DNA of 64,000 nt, from contig NZ_LT838272.1 in the NCBI RefSeq assembly GCF_900176005.1, positions 1 through 64,000 of the forward strand, in the 5' to 3' direction. The stretch's first letter is position 1. Each line of letters begins with the position of its first letter. This document shows, in pieces, positions 36,620 through 45,920 of this stretch. The notes under the pieces were generated by a model. It was given only the letters and a program-made list of their open reading frames with translations, did no database searches and had not been told where the DNA came from. Source of the stretch: Thermanaeromonas toyohensis ToBE (lineage in GTDB: Bacteria > Bacillota > DSM-521 > Neomoorellales > Neomoorellaceae). A program made the position numbers and the translations under genes.

Positions 36620-38377
36620 ATGAATATACTCGTACCTTTACTATTAGGCCTGTTGCTTTTCTTTTTCGGGTTCCAGTTCTATAGGAGAGCTTTAAGCCGG
36701 ATCTTTGGTGAGGATGATACCCGGAAAACCCCAGCAGTTGAGCTAAATGATGGCGTGGATTATGTGCCTTCGCCTCCGCTTGTTGTTTTCTCTCACCATT
36801 TTGCGGCCATTGCAGGGGCGGGCCCTATTGTCGGGCCGGTAACAGCTATGCTTTTTGGTTACGTCCCTGTATGGCTTTGGATTGTACTGGGGGGCATCTT
36901 TTTTGGAGCCGTTCATGATTATAGCGTGCTTTTTGTTAGTCTCCGCGAAAAAGGGAAATCAGTAGCCGAGATTGCCCGCAGTACTATGGGCCGCTGGGGC
37001 TTTTCCTTCTTTATACTTTTCACTCTAGCCATGATAGTACTGGTGACTTCTGCCTTCCTTAATTTAACAGCCGTCGCCTTAACTTCCCTCGCTCCCGCCT
37101 CCGAATTGAAGGTAGATCCAGCTACTACCAGCCTCCACATAGTGATGAAAAATAATGTACCCATGGTTCAAATTGGGGGAATTGCTTCTACCTCAGTAAT
37201 AGTTATGACGATTTTGGCTCCCCTGATTGGATATCTCCTCTACAAGCGCGGCATCAATACCATTCTTGCTTCCCTCCTAGCCATAGGTATCTGTATATTT
37301 TCCGTCATCGTCGGAGTTTATTATCCTGTAACTTTAGATCCTAAAACATGGATGTGGCTTCTTGCTATTTACTGCTTCTTTGCCGCCGGCATTCCGGTAT
37401 GGCTGGTCCTGCAGCCGCGGGATTTTGCCAATTCTTTTATCCTTTATGCTGGCGTAATCATGCTAGCTATCGGTGTGGTTGTTGGCGGTTTGACAGGTGT
37501 GACCATTCAAGCTCCCCCGGTGAATTTAGCAGAAGGAGCTGCCAAGCTAGGTATGGTTTGGCCCTTCCTTTTCATCACCGTGGCTTGTGGGGCTATTTCA
37601 GGTTTCCATGGGTTAGTGGCCAGCGGTACAGTACCTAAACAAGTGACCAAGGAAAGCCAGGCAAGTATCATCGGCTATGGAGCTATGATTGTGGAGAGCA
37701 TTTTTGCCCTCCTGGTCCTCTTAACTGCTGCGGCGGGATTAAAGTTTAGCCAATACTTAAATATCGTTTTTCCTACTTCGGGAGCCTCCAACCCCATCTT
37801 AGCCTTTGCCTTAGCTACAGGTAATTTACTCCATAATTCTCTAGGGCTACCTATTATGGTCGGTACTGTTTTTGGCATTATCCTGATTGAAGGCTTTGAA
37901 ATCACCACCTTAGATGCGGCCGTAAGACTAAACCGGTATTTACTGGAAGAGTTATGGAATGTCCTATTTAATGGTAAGCCCCATCCTCTTTTCCGCTCGT
38001 ATTACTTTAACGCTCTAATTGCTGTAGGCATGATGCTATATTTGGCTTATACCAACAAGTTCTTGGCCATCTGGCCTATTTTCGGGTCCGCAAACCAACT
38101 CCTAGCCGCTTTAAGCCTTATTGCTGTCTCGGTCTGGCTTTCGGTGCGGAAAAAACCCTATTGGTTTACCCTTATCCCGGCCATCTTTATGATGCTCACC
38201 ACTTTACGCGGGCTTTATTCTTTGCTCCTTACCAAATACCTGCCAACCCACAATATAGCGCTCATAATTACTGATATACTCCTTATAGGCTTATCCATTG
38301 GAGTGATAATCCTCTCCGGCTACAAGTTGGTAGAGGGGCTTAAAGCGCGTAAGCCTGCTTTGGACGAAGTTGCCTAA
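36620..38377 (+). CDS. cstA: Carbon starvation protein CstA-type transporter
   Basis: A 585-residue membrane protein with about 14-16 hydrophobic helices of the CstA family, which import pyruvate and possibly peptides. Landmarks are VDYVPSPPLVVFSHHFAAIAGAGPIVGP near the N terminus (read in parts), FGAVHDYSVLFVSLREKGKS and SGFHGLVASGTVPKQ. In other bacteria cstA/btsT is induced by pyruvate through a LytTR system; here the nearest two-component system is NarL-type. ATG at 36620 with AAGGAGGGG. Confidence 0.93.
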   Translation: MNILVPLLLGLLLFFFGFQFYRRALSRIFGEDDTRKTPAVELNDGVDYVPSPPLVVFSHHFAAIAGAGPIVGPVTAMLFGYVPVWLWIVLGGIFFGAVHDYSVLFVSLREKGKSVAEIARSTMGRWGFSFFILFTLAMIVLVTSAFLNLTAVALTSLAPASELKVDPATTSLHIVMKNNVPMVQIGGIASTSVIVMTILAPLIGYLLYKRGINTILASLLAIGICIFSVIVGVYYPVTLDPKTWMWLLAIYCFFAAGIPVWLVLQPRDFANSFILYAGVIMLAIGVVVGGLTGVTIQAPPVNLAEGAAKLGMVWPFLFITVACGAISGFHGLVASGTVPKQVTKESQASIIGYGAMIVESIFALLVLLTAAAGLKFSQYLNIVFPTSGASNPILAFALATGNLLHNSLGLPIMVGTVFGIILIEGFEITTLDAAVRLNRYLLEELWNVLFNGKPHPLFRSYYFNALIAVGMMLYLAYTNKFLAIWPIFGSANQLLAALSLIAVSVWLSVRKKPYWFTLIPAIFMMLTTLRGLYSLLLTKYLPTHNIALIITDILLIGLSIGVIILSGYKLVEGLKARKPALDEVA

Positions 38378-38438
38378 TAAGATAAGGAGAAGTAAATTCT
38401 ATATAAACCCAGGATCTAAAGGAGGTATCTTAAAAATT

Positions 38439-38472
38439 AAAGCTGCCTGCGTTATTTTGCAGGCAGCTTTTT
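38439..38472 (+). terminator. Rho-independent terminator after cstA
   Basis: A 12-bp stem AAAGCTGCCTGC (38439-38450) with GCAGGCAGCTTT (38459-38470), loop GTTATTTT, short T-run. Confidence 0.85.
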
Positions 38473-38516
38473 AGTAAAGGGTGGCCTAAAGTTTTCTTGG
38501 ATGGGGTGAGGGAATA

Positions 38517-40223
38517 ATGGGTAGTAAGTATAGCTCAGGGGTTATGGCCATTAATCTAGAGGGTAAAATCATAGTATTTAACGAGGCTGCCCAGCGCTTA
38601 GCAGGTGTAAGAGCAAGCCAGGTCCTGGGGCAACCCATAGATAAAGTTCTTCCGGGCAACCCGTTACTGGCTGTTCTTAAAACGGGAGAGCGGGTGGTAA
38701 AGGAAGAAAAAGTTAGAGATAGGATCTTGCTGCTCGAGTGTTTCCCCTTACAGGATGCCGCTGGGGAAATTATAGGAGCTGTAGAGATATTACAGGATAT
38801 TACAGGAATTAAAACTCTGGAAGAAGAAGTCGCCCGCCTAAAAGAGAGGGAAAGCTTGCTAGAGGCTATAATAGATTGCACCCAAGACGCCATCTCTGTC
38901 TCTGATGCCCAAGGTAATGTTGTGCTGGTAAACCGGGCTTATACTGCCCTTACAGGGTTAAAACCGGAGGAGGTTATTGGGAAGCCGGCCACAGTAGATA
39001 TTGCCGAAGGGGAGAGCATGCACCTTAAAGTAGTAAAGACGCGGCAGCCCGTATATGGTATTCCGATGAAAGTTGGCCCGCATAAGAAAGAGGTGCTGGT
39101 AAATGTAGCGCCTATCCTGGTGGCTGGACAGCTTAAAGGCAGTGTGGGGGTTATCCATGATGTCTCTGAGATCCGCCGGTTAACCCGGGAACTGGATAAG
39201 GTGAAACGCCAGCTAAGATATCTCCATGCTAAATATTCTTTTGAAGATATAATAGGTGATAGCCCTCTTATGCAGCTAGCAGTAGCTCAGGCTAAAAAAG
39301 CGGCGGGGACCTCGGCTACAATTTTATTACGCGGGGAAAGCGGTACAGGTAAAGAGCTTTTTGCCCATGCTATCCATAACGCTAGCGCGCGAAAAGAAGG
39401 GCCTTTTATCCGGGTCAACTGTGCAGCCATACCGGATAACCTATTTGAAAGCGAGCTTTTCGGGTATGTAGAAGGGGCTTTTACAGGGGCCAAAAAAGGC
39501 GGGAAACGCGGGCTCTTAGAAGAGGCTAGTGGCGGTACCATCTTTTTAGATGAGATCGCTGAGATGAGTATAGCTATGCAGAGCAAGCTCCTCCGGGTAC
39601 TCCAGGAAAAAGAAATCATACGGGTAGGAGATAATAAGCCTGTTGCGATTGATGTGCGCGTCATAGCCGCGACTAATTCTAATTTAGAAAAGGCTGTGGA
39701 AGAAAAGCGGTTTCGCGAGGACCTGTACTGGCGCCTGAGCGTTTTCCCTATTTTTATCCCACCTTTGCGGCAGCGGAAAGAAGATATTCCTCGTCTGGCC
39801 CGATTTTTTGTGGATAAATATAATCATGAATATGGCCGTAATGTAAAGGAGATCTCGCCCGAAGTTTTAGATGTATTGCTTAAGTATTCCTGGCCAGGAA
39901 ATGTACGGGAACTAGAAAACGTTATCGCCCGGGCTATGATAAACATGCATTATGCGGATACCGTTATAACGCTAGAGCACCTCCCGCCTTTAGAAAAAGG
40001 GGTTCCTCTAGCCTCCCCCCACCAGCCAGATAGAATGGAAAGCCTACCCGCTTTAGAAAATAGTAATTTACCCGCCCTGGTACGGGAGAAAGAAAAGGAG
40101 ATTATACTAAATGCTTTGCGGCAAACTGGAGGCAATAAGACCAGGGCGGCCCGCCAGTTAGGGATACCCATCAGGACGCTGTATTATAAGCTAGAGCAGT
40201 ATGGCATAAAATATAAGCATTAA
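38517..40223 (+). CDS. Sigma-54-dependent transcriptional activator with PAS domains
   Basis: A 568-residue enhancer-binding protein. Two PAS sensor domains (about 5-95 and 110-215), an AAA+ domain with Walker A GESGTGKE (about 273-280), the sigma-54 contact loop GAFTGA (about 320-325) and FLDEIAEM, then a Fis-type helix-turn-helix (GNKTRAARQLGIPIRTLYYKL). Such proteins hydrolyse ATP to open sigma-54 promoters. A sigma-54 promoter lies at 40341 before the buk operon, so it is likely the BkdR-like activator of that operon. Confidence 0.94.
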   Translation: MGSKYSSGVMAINLEGKIIVFNEAAQRLAGVRASQVLGQPIDKVLPGNPLLAVLKTGERVVKEEKVRDRILLLECFPLQDAAGEIIGAVEILQDITGIKTLEEEVARLKERESLLEAIIDCTQDAISVSDAQGNVVLVNRAYTALTGLKPEEVIGKPATVDIAEGESMHLKVVKTRQPVYGIPMKVGPHKKEVLVNVAPILVAGQLKGSVGVIHDVSEIRRLTRELDKVKRQLRYLHAKYSFEDIIGDSPLMQLAVAQAKKAAGTSATILLRGESGTGKELFAHAIHNASARKEGPFIRVNCAAIPDNLFESELFGYVEGAFTGAKKGGKRGLLEEASGGTIFLDEIAEMSIAMQSKLLRVLQEKEIIRVGDNKPVAIDVRVIAATNSNLEKAVEEKRFREDLYWRLSVFPIFIPPLRQRKEDIPRLARFFVDKYNHEYGRNVKEISPEVLDVLLKYSWPGNVRELENVIARAMINMHYADTVITLEHLPPLEKGVPLASPHQPDRMESLPALENSNLPALVREKEKEIILNALRQTGGNKTRAARQLGIPIRTLYYKLEQYGIKYKH

Positions 40224-40237
40224 AAAAAATAAGCATT

Positions 40238-40275
40238 AAAAGGCTGCCTTGCAAGATCTTGCAAGGTAGCCTTTT
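40238..40275. terminator. Long hairpin terminator between the activator gene and buk
   Basis: AGGCTGCCTTGCAAG (40241-40255) pairs with CTTGCAAGGTAGCCT (40258-40272), one G.T wobble. T residues follow, and an A-run precedes it, so it could work in both directions. Confidence 0.85.
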
Positions 40276-40284
40276 AGTTTTATC

Positions 40285-40298
40285 TGCAAGTTTTTGCA
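40285..40298. promoter_or_regulatory. Inverted repeat, possible activator binding site
   Basis: TGCAA-GTTT-TTGCA, about 43 bases upstream of the sigma-54 -24 element. Upstream activating sequences are usually 80-200 bases away, so the assignment is tentative. Confidence 0.35.
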
Positions 40299-40340
40299 CA
40301 AATAGATGGTTAGAAAAAGCTATTTTCCTGGGAAATCGCT

Positions 40341-40357
40341 TTGGCATGAAATATGCA
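40341..40357 (+). promoter_or_regulatory. Sigma-54 promoter (-24/-12) of the buk-ptb-vor operon
   Basis: TTGGCATGAAATATGCA fits the YTGGCACGN4TTGCW consensus with GG at -24 and GC at -12 correctly spaced. It is 58 bases before buk and just after the sigma-54 activator gene. Confidence 0.85.
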
Positions 40358-40414
40358 TAACAAGCAATAAAGAAAATATATTCTTTCTCTAAAAATGGGG
40401 GCGGTAAGGAAACA

Positions 40415-41482
40415 GTGAGACACTATTATATCCTAACCATAAATCCCGGTTCCACTTCCACTAAGATTGCTTTTTACCAGAATATAGAGCCTCTTTTTAC
40501 GGAAACGATACGCCATAAAATGGATGAACTAGCCCAGTTCCCGAGGATTATTGAGCAATTACCTTTCCGCCGGGACAAGATAATGAATTTCTTAAAGGAT
40601 AAGGATATTCCTCTTACCCGCCTTTCCGCTGTGGTTGGCCGGGGAGGTTTGCTTCGCCCCTTACCGAGCGGTACCTACCGGGTTAACGAAAAGATGCTTA
40701 AAGACTTGCGCGAGGGTTCTTATGGAGAGCATGCCTCTAACTTGGGGGCCTTACTGGCGGCTGAGATTGCTAGCGAAGCCGGGGTTTTAGCTTATGTTGT
40801 AGACCCGCCCTGCGTGGATGAGCTGGATCCTCTAGCCAGGGTTTCGGGTTGCCCGGAAATTGAGCGGCGTAGCCTGTTTCATGCTTTGAATGTAAAAGCG
40901 GTGGCCAGGAGAGTTTGCCGTGAATTAGGAGAACGCCTAGAAAATATTAACCTTCTTGTAGCCCATATGGGTGGCGGTATTTCCGTATGCGCCTTGAAAA
41001 GAGGAAAAGTGATTGATGTTAACAACGCTTTGGCAGAAGGACCGTTTTCGCCAGAAAGGGCGGGGGGATTACCTACCCTGGAGCTTGCGCGGCTATGTTT
41101 TTCGGGGCGTTACACTTGGGCAGAGGTATATAAGAAACTTGTGGGTCAAGGAGGTCTGGTGGCCTACCTTGGCACGCAAGATGCCACCGAAGTAGAAAAA
41201 AGAATTGAGCAGGGAGATGAAAAGGCCAGGCTTATATATGAGGCCATGGCCTACCAAGTGGCTAAAGAGCTAGGTAGCATGGCTGCGGTCCTAAAAGGGG
41301 AAGTCAGGGCTATAGTGTTCACCGGCGGGCTGGCTTATTCTTCTAGGCTGACAAGTTGGATAAAGGAGCGCGTTGAGTTTATCGCGCCAGTACTTATCTA
41401 TCCCGGGGAAGACGAGATGAAGGCTTTGGCGGAAGGGGCCTTGCGGGTACTAATGGGGGAAGAAAAAGCTTTAGAGTATTGA
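40415..41482 (+). CDS. buk: Butyrate (branched-chain fatty acid) kinase
   Basis: Acetokinase-family enzyme interconverting acyl-phosphate plus ADP and acid plus ATP. The 355 residues show INPGSTSTKIAFY, AVVGRGGLLRPLPSGTY, HMGGGISVCALKRGKVIDVNNAL and FTGGLAYS, matching Buk rather than acetate kinase. GTG at 40415 after GGCGGTAAGG. First gene of the operon. With the 2-oxoacid oxidoreductase below, the substrate may be isobutyryl- or isovaleryl-phosphate as well as butyryl-phosphate. Confidence 0.94.
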   Translation: MRHYYILTINPGSTSTKIAFYQNIEPLFTETIRHKMDELAQFPRIIEQLPFRRDKIMNFLKDKDIPLTRLSAVVGRGGLLRPLPSGTYRVNEKMLKDLREGSYGEHASNLGALLAAEIASEAGVLAYVVDPPCVDELDPLARVSGCPEIERRSLFHALNVKAVARRVCRELGERLENINLLVAHMGGGISVCALKRGKVIDVNNALAEGPFSPERAGGLPTLELARLCFSGRYTWAEVYKKLVGQGGLVAYLGTQDATEVEKRIEQGDEKARLIYEAMAYQVAKELGSMAAVLKGEVRAIVFTGGLAYSSRLTSWIKERVEFIAPVLIYPGEDEMKALAEGALRVLMGEEKALEY

Positions 41483-41498
41483 AAGGGGGATAGAGGTT

Positions 41499-42392
41499 TT
41501 GCGGAGTTTTGAGGAACTAATTAAGGCGGCCCAAGATAAGGGGCCTAAAAAGGTAGTGGTGGCTGCTGCCCACGATGGGGAGGTAATACAGGCCCTTAAA
41601 AGCGCCCAGGAATTAGGGCTGGTGGAGGGTATCCTGGTAGGCGATTCTTCTCTTATCTATCAAGAAGCCCAAAAGTGGGGACTTGAGCTTAAAGAGAAGC
41701 AAGTCATTCATGAGACCGACCCTGAGGTAATCGCCAGCCGGGCTGTGGAGCTGGTCCGGTTAGGCGAAGGAGATATGCTCATGAAGGGGTTAATAGACAC
41801 GGCTAAACTTATGAAAGCTGTGCTGGATAAAGATAGGGGGTTGCGGACTGGCCGGGCTTTGAGTCATGTAGCTGTTTTACAAGTAGAGGGGATTGACCGC
41901 TTTATTTTCATAACTGATAGCGGGATAAATATAGCCCCTGATCTAGCTAGGAAAGCAGAGATCATCCAAAATGCCATTGAAGTAGCCCAGGCTTTAGGGG
42001 TAAAGGAGCCTAAGGTGGCAGTTTTGACAGCTATTGAAGTAGTGAATCCTGAGATGCCGGCTACAGTAGAAGCGGCCAATTTAGCCAAAATGGCTGAGCG
42101 AGGGCAAATCAAAGGGGCTATTGTAGATGGCCCCCTGGCCCTAGATCTAGCTATTTCTCCTGAAGCTGCTAAGCATAAAAAAGTAAATAGCCCGGTGGCG
42201 GGCAAGGCTGATATCCTAGTAGTACCTTATATCGAAGTGGGTAATGTCCTTCTTAAAGCCTTAATCCATTTTGCCCGGGCCAAGGCAGCAGGGGTAGTAA
42301 TGGGGGCTAAAGCACCCATTGTTTTAATGTCCAGGTCAGATGCCCACGAGACAAAAACTTACTCCCTGGCCCTGGGGTTAATGGTGGCTTAA
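41499..42392 (+). CDS. ptb: Phosphate butyryltransferase
   Basis: Exchanges CoA for phosphate on butyryl- or branched acyl-CoA, giving the acyl-phosphate used by Buk. The 297 residues belong to the Pta/Ptb family, with GLVEGILVGD, MKGLIDTAKLMKAVLD, HVAVLQVEGIDRFIFITDSGI (in parts) and VNSPVAGKADILVVP. TTG at 41499 after AAGGGGG, 16 bases after buk. Confidence 0.93.
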   Translation: MRSFEELIKAAQDKGPKKVVVAAAHDGEVIQALKSAQELGLVEGILVGDSSLIYQEAQKWGLELKEKQVIHETDPEVIASRAVELVRLGEGDMLMKGLIDTAKLMKAVLDKDRGLRTGRALSHVAVLQVEGIDRFIFITDSGINIAPDLARKAEIIQNAIEVAQALGVKEPKVAVLTAIEVVNPEMPATVEAANLAKMAERGQIKGAIVDGPLALDLAISPEAAKHKKVNSPVAGKADILVVPYIEVGNVLLKALIHFARAKAAGVVMGAKAPIVLMSRSDAHETKTYSLALGLMVA

Positions 42393-42408
42393 GAGTTGGG
42401 GGTGAAAC

Positions 42409-43113
42409 ATGAAGCGAATTGTTATATTTTGGGGCGCTTATGGCAGCGGCAAGACGGAAATAGCCATTAACTATGCTTTGGAGGGAGCTAAAAAAGGGAG
42501 AAGGGTTGCCCTGGTAGACTTTGATCTGGTAACCCCTTATTTCCGGGTTAGAGATGTTTACCGTTTTTTAGAAACCAAGGGGTTGCAGGTTATAAAACCC
42601 TCTAATGGAGTATGTAATTCTGATCTACCGGTTTTTTCGCCCGAGGTTCTAGAAGCTTTATATAATCCTTACCACCAATTGATCTTTGATGTTGGGGGAG
42701 ATGCTATAGGAGCTCGGCCTTTGGGTTACTTGTCTAAATTGTTGCCCAGCCAGGGTTATGAAGCTTTTTTAGTAATAAATATCAACCGCCCCCAGACAAG
42801 AGATATCCCCAGCATTAAAGCAGTTCTCCAAAATATAGAGCGGGTAAGCCGTATCAAGACTACGGGCCTGGTGAGCAATACCCATCTAGGAAACAGGACT
42901 ACCCTGGCAGATATCAAAAGGGGTTATGAAACTGTGTTACAAGCCTCCCGGGAGTTGGGGATTAAGCTTGCTTTTGTGTGTATCCCAGAGTTTTTGCGGG
43001 AAGAGTTACAGAGAAGCAGCTGGCAAAAGGATTTTCAAGCGCCTGTTTTAGTTTTGCGGCGTTATTTGCTTCTACCTTGGGAGGAGGATATAAATGCAGA
43101 GGGTGATATTTGA
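42409..43113 (+). CDS. P-loop NTPase of unknown function in the vor operon
   Basis: A 234-residue protein with Walker A WGAYGSGKTE (about 8-17), LVDFDLVTPYFRVRD (about 37-51) and Walker B-like LIFDVGGDAIG (about 92-102). It resembles SIMIBI/MinD-type nucleotide-binding proteins (dimeric ATPases such as metal- or cofactor-insertion factors). Its place between ptb and the ferredoxin subunit suggests a role in assembling or regulating the oxidoreductase; this is inference. ATG at 42409 after GGGGGTGAAA. It overlaps the ferredoxin gene by 20 bases. Confidence 0.75.
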   Translation: MKRIVIFWGAYGSGKTEIAINYALEGAKKGRRVALVDFDLVTPYFRVRDVYRFLETKGLQVIKPSNGVCNSDLPVFSPEVLEALYNPYHQLIFDVGGDAIGARPLGYLSKLLPSQGYEAFLVININRPQTRDIPSIKAVLQNIERVSRIKTTGLVSNTHLGNRTTLADIKRGYETVLQASRELGIKLAFVCIPEFLREELQRSSWQKDFQAPVLVLRRYLLLPWEEDINAEGDI

Positions 43114-43297
43114 TGAGGAGAGGTGCAAAGGATGCGGCCTGTGCCAGGAGGCTTGCCCTAAAGGGTTAATTTCTATGGCTTCTAGGATTAATACCAAGGG
43201 ATTTCACCCGGCTACTGTACAAGACGCATCCCAATGCACAGGCTGCGCCTTATGCGCCAGGATGTGTCCAGATGTAGCTATCGAAGTCTACCGGTAA
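43094..43297 (+). CDS. vorD: 2-oxoacid:ferredoxin oxidoreductase, delta (ferredoxin) subunit
   Basis: A 67-residue 2[4Fe-4S] ferredoxin with two cluster motifs, CKGCGLCQEACP and CTGCALCARMCP. It relays electrons from the TPP subunit to free ferredoxin. ATG at 43094 within the end of the P-loop gene. Naming as Vor rather than Kor is from the buk-ptb context; specificity is not set by sequence alone. Confidence 0.88.
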   Translation: MQRVIFDEERCKGCGLCQEACPKGLISMASRINTKGFHPATVQDASQCTGCALCARMCPDVAIEVYR

Positions 43298-43310
43298 GGG
43301 GGAACCTTTT

Positions 43311-44375
43311 ATGACTGAGATGGTGCTAATGAAAGGGAACGAGGCTGTAGCTGAAGCTGCCATCCTGGCAGGTTGCCGGTATTATTTTGGCTATCCCATT
43401 ACTCCCCAGAACGAGATAAGCGAGTATATGGCCAAAAGGATGCCCGAGGTCGGGGGGGTATTTTTACAGGCTGAGAGCGAGCTGGCCGCTATCAACATGG
43501 TTTATGGTGCGGCCGGGGCGGGCGGCCGCGTTATGACCTCTTCGTCCAGTCCGGGTATAAGCCTTATGCAAGAAGGTCTTTCTTACCTTGCGGCCGCGGA
43601 ACTTCCTTGTGTGGTGATAAATATGATGCGCGGAGGGCCGGGGCTGGGGGGAATCCAGCCTTCCCAAGCGGATTATTTCCAGGCAGTTAAAGGAGGCGGC
43701 CACGGGGATTACCACCTGGTGGTGCTGGCCCCGGCTACTATCCAGGAGATGATAGATCTCACTATAGAGGCTTTCGATATAGCTGATAATTACCGGGTTC
43801 CCGTGATGGTATTAGGGGATGGGATGCTAGGCCAGATGATGGAAGCTGTAAATTTAAGGCTCCCCAGAAAAATTCCAGCTACTTCTAAGAGTTGGGCCAC
43901 TACAGGAGCAAAGGGGCGTGCGCGGAATATTATTACTACCCTTTATTTAGATCCCGCTGAGCTGGAAAAGCATAACTTGCGCTTGCAGGAAAAATATGTC
44001 TGGTTAAAAGAAAGGGAAGTGCGGTACGAGGAGCTTAACTGCGAAGATGCCGAGATAATTATTGTAGCTTATGGCACTACCTCCCGTATAGCCCGGACAG
44101 CCATAAAAAATGCGCGCGCAGAAGGCATCAGAGTTGGCCTGCTACGGCCGATAACCCTGTGGCCTTTTCCTGCGAAAGCTTTTAAGGAGATACTGGAGAG
44201 GGGCGCTAAGGCTTTCCTATGCATTGAAATGAGCGCGGGCCAGATGGTGGAGGATGTTAGGCTGGCTGTGGACGGGAAGGCTCCGGTTTACTTTTATGGG
44301 CGGACGGGAGGTGTGGTCCCCAATCCGCGGGAAGTCTTAGAAGAGATTAAGAAAGTTAGCCAAGGAGAGAGGTAG
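43311..44375 (+). CDS. vorB: 2-oxoacid:ferredoxin oxidoreductase, alpha subunit
   Basis: A 354-residue pyrimidine-domain/transketolase C-terminal type subunit (PorA/KorA/VorB). Typical stretches are [29 protein letters not shown], split over the N terminus, [19 protein letters not shown] and [11 protein letters not shown]. With the beta subunit it binds TPP and oxidises a 2-oxoacid plus CoA to acyl-CoA, CO2 and reduced ferredoxin. ATG at 43311 after AAGGGGGAA. Confidence 0.92.
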   Translation: MTEMVLMKGNEAVAEAAILAGCRYYFGYPITPQNEISEYMAKRMPEVGGVFLQAESELAAINMVYGAAGAGGRVMTSSSSPGISLMQEGLSYLAAAELPCVVINMMRGGPGLGGIQPSQADYFQAVKGGGHGDYHLVVLAPATIQEMIDLTIEAFDIADNYRVPVMVLGDGMLGQMMEAVNLRLPRKIPATSKSWATTGAKGRARNIITTLYLDPAELEKHNLRLQEKYVWLKEREVRYEELNCEDAEIIIVAYGTTSRIARTAIKNARAEGIRVGLLRPITLWPFPAKAFKEILERGAKAFLCIEMSAGQMVEDVRLAVDGKAPVYFYGRTGGVVPNPREVLEEIKKVSQGER

Positions 44376-44382
44376 AGGTAAA

Positions 44383-45114
44383 ATGAAGAAGGTCTTTAGC
44401 CGGCCGCAGGCCATGACAGAAGAGAAGATGCATTATTGCCCGGGCTGTACCCACGGTATAGCTCACCGCCTGGTAGCAGAAGTTATCGATGAGTTAGGGA
44501 TATTAGAGCGGGTGATCGGGGTAGCTTCTGTAGGCTGCTCGGTTTTAGCCTATAACTATTTTAACTGTGATTTCCAACAGGCAGCCCATGGCCGGGCTCC
44601 GGCGGTGGCTACAGGGATTAAAAGGGTCTTACCCGACCGGATAGTTTTTACCTACCAGGGTGATGGGGATCTGGCAGCCATTGGGACGGCAGAGATCATT
44701 CATGCCGCGGCCAGAGGAGAAAAAATCACGGTAGTATTTATAAATAACGCTATTTATGGCATGACAGGGGGGCAAATGGCGCCAACTACCTTACCAGGCC
44801 AGAAGACCACCACTTCGCCTTCGGGCAGGGATGTAAGCTATGCCGGGTATCCTTTAAAGGTTGCGGAAATCTTAGCAGCTTTTCCTGGGGCAGCTTACGT
44901 TGCGCGCGTTTCCCTCCATGATCCAGGAGAGATAGCTAAAGCGAGGAAAGCCTTGCTTAAGGCCTTTAAGACCCAATTAGAAGGGAAAGGATTTTCCTTA
45001 GTTGAGATTTTATCGAGTTGCCCTACCAACTGGGGGATGACACCGAAAGAGGCATTAAAATGGGTAGAAGAACATATGGTACCTTACTACCCGCTGGGAG
45101 AATTTAAGGGTTAA
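44383..45114 (+). CDS. vorA: 2-oxoacid:ferredoxin oxidoreductase, beta (TPP-binding) subunit
   Basis: A 243-residue TPP-binding subunit: [18 protein letters not shown] (one Cys pair, cluster or metal related), [20 protein letters not shown] (the GDGD...N TPP motif) and [20 protein letters not shown]. Matches KorB/VorA-type proteins. It starts 8 bases after the alpha gene. Confidence 0.92.
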   Translation: MKKVFSRPQAMTEEKMHYCPGCTHGIAHRLVAEVIDELGILERVIGVASVGCSVLAYNYFNCDFQQAAHGRAPAVATGIKRVLPDRIVFTYQGDGDLAAIGTAEIIHAAARGEKITVVFINNAIYGMTGGQMAPTTLPGQKTTTSPSGRDVSYAGYPLKVAEILAAFPGAAYVARVSLHDPGEIAKARKALLKAFKTQLEGKGFSLVEILSSCPTNWGMTPKEALKWVEEHMVPYYPLGEFKG

Positions 45115-45137
45115 AAGCTTTTAAGGGGTGAAAGAAA

Positions 45138-45668
45138 TTGGGCCAGGAGATAATTATAGCTGGTTTTGGAGGCCAGGGGATAATGGCTATGGGGAGTTTG
45201 CTAGCCTATGCCAGTATGCTAGAAAAAAAGAAAGTGTCCTGGCTACCCTCTTATGGTCCTGAAATGCGAGGAGGCACAGCCAATTGCACGGTGGTCATTT
45301 CTGAAGAAGAGATTGGCTCTCCAGTAGTAGCAGAGCCTACAGCCGTTATTGCTATGAATAGGCCCTCCTTAGATAAATTTGAACCCCTTTTAAGGCCAGG
45401 GGGGTTCTTATTTATTAATACTTCTCTTATTGATCGCGAGGCAAAGCGTCAAGATGTAAAAGTCGTACAGGTCCCAGCCACTACCATTGCTGGCGAACTC
45501 GGGAATTTAAAGGTGGCTAATATGGTTATGCTGGGGGCCTTTGTTAAAGTAACTGGGGTTGTAAGGTTTGACACCCTGCTTCTGGCTTTACAGAAGGCTC
45601 TGCCTGAGCGACACCGCCATCTTATTCCCCTAAATGAACAGGCTTTAAAGCGCGGCGCGAGTTTATGA
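45138..45668 (+). CDS. vorC: 2-oxoacid:ferredoxin oxidoreductase, gamma subunit
   Basis: A 176-residue gamma subunit: [39 protein letters not shown] and [13 protein letters not shown]. Last gene of the operon; TTG at 45138 after AGGGGTGAAAG. No clear terminator follows within the 70 bases before the rpmG promoter. Confidence 0.92.
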   Translation: MGQEIIIAGFGGQGIMAMGSLLAYASMLEKKKVSWLPSYGPEMRGGTANCTVVISEEEIGSPVVAEPTAVIAMNRPSLDKFEPLLRPGGFLFINTSLIDREAKRQDVKVVQVPATTIAGELGNLKVANMVMLGAFVKVTGVVRFDTLLLALQKALPERHRHLIPLNEQALKRGASL

Positions 45669-45674
45669 GGTTTG

Positions 45675-45703
45675 TTGACAGGGTATAGCTTTTATGCTAA
45701 ATT
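45675..45703 (+). promoter_or_regulatory. Sigma-A promoter for rpmG-secE-nusG
   Basis: Perfect TTGACA (45675-45680), 17 bases, TAAATT (45698-45703), 38 bases before rpmG. Confidence 0.65.
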
Positions 45704-45741
45704 AGGTTAGGTATGCTACAGGCCAAAATGTGGAGGTGGCC

Positions 45742-45894
45742 ATGTTGCGGGTTGGAATAACCCTAGAATGTACCGAGTGTAAGCGCCGTAACTATACCAC
45801 AACCAAGAATAAACGCAACGATCCGGACCGGCTGGAACTAAGGAAATATTGTCCCTATTGCGGCAGGCATACAGTGCATAAAGAGACTAAATAA
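45742..45894 (+). CDS. rpmG: 50S ribosomal protein L33
   Basis: A 50-residue protein starting [18 protein letters not shown] and ending in a second Cys pair ([15 protein letters not shown]). It is the zinc-binding C+ form of L33, with all four Cys. ATG at 45742 after GGAGGTGG. It stands before secE-nusG, the usual place in Firmicutes. Confidence 0.95.
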   Translation: MLRVGITLECTECKRRNYTTTKNKRNDPDRLELRKYCPYCGRHTVHKETK

Positions 45895-45920
45895 GGCAAG
45901 TTAAGTAAGGTGTGAGGACC

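Noticed and set aside
39809-39817. Perfect DnaA box (TGTGGATAA) within the sigma-54 activator gene
   Set aside because: Single site inside coding sequence for a conserved segment, far from the origin; likely chance.
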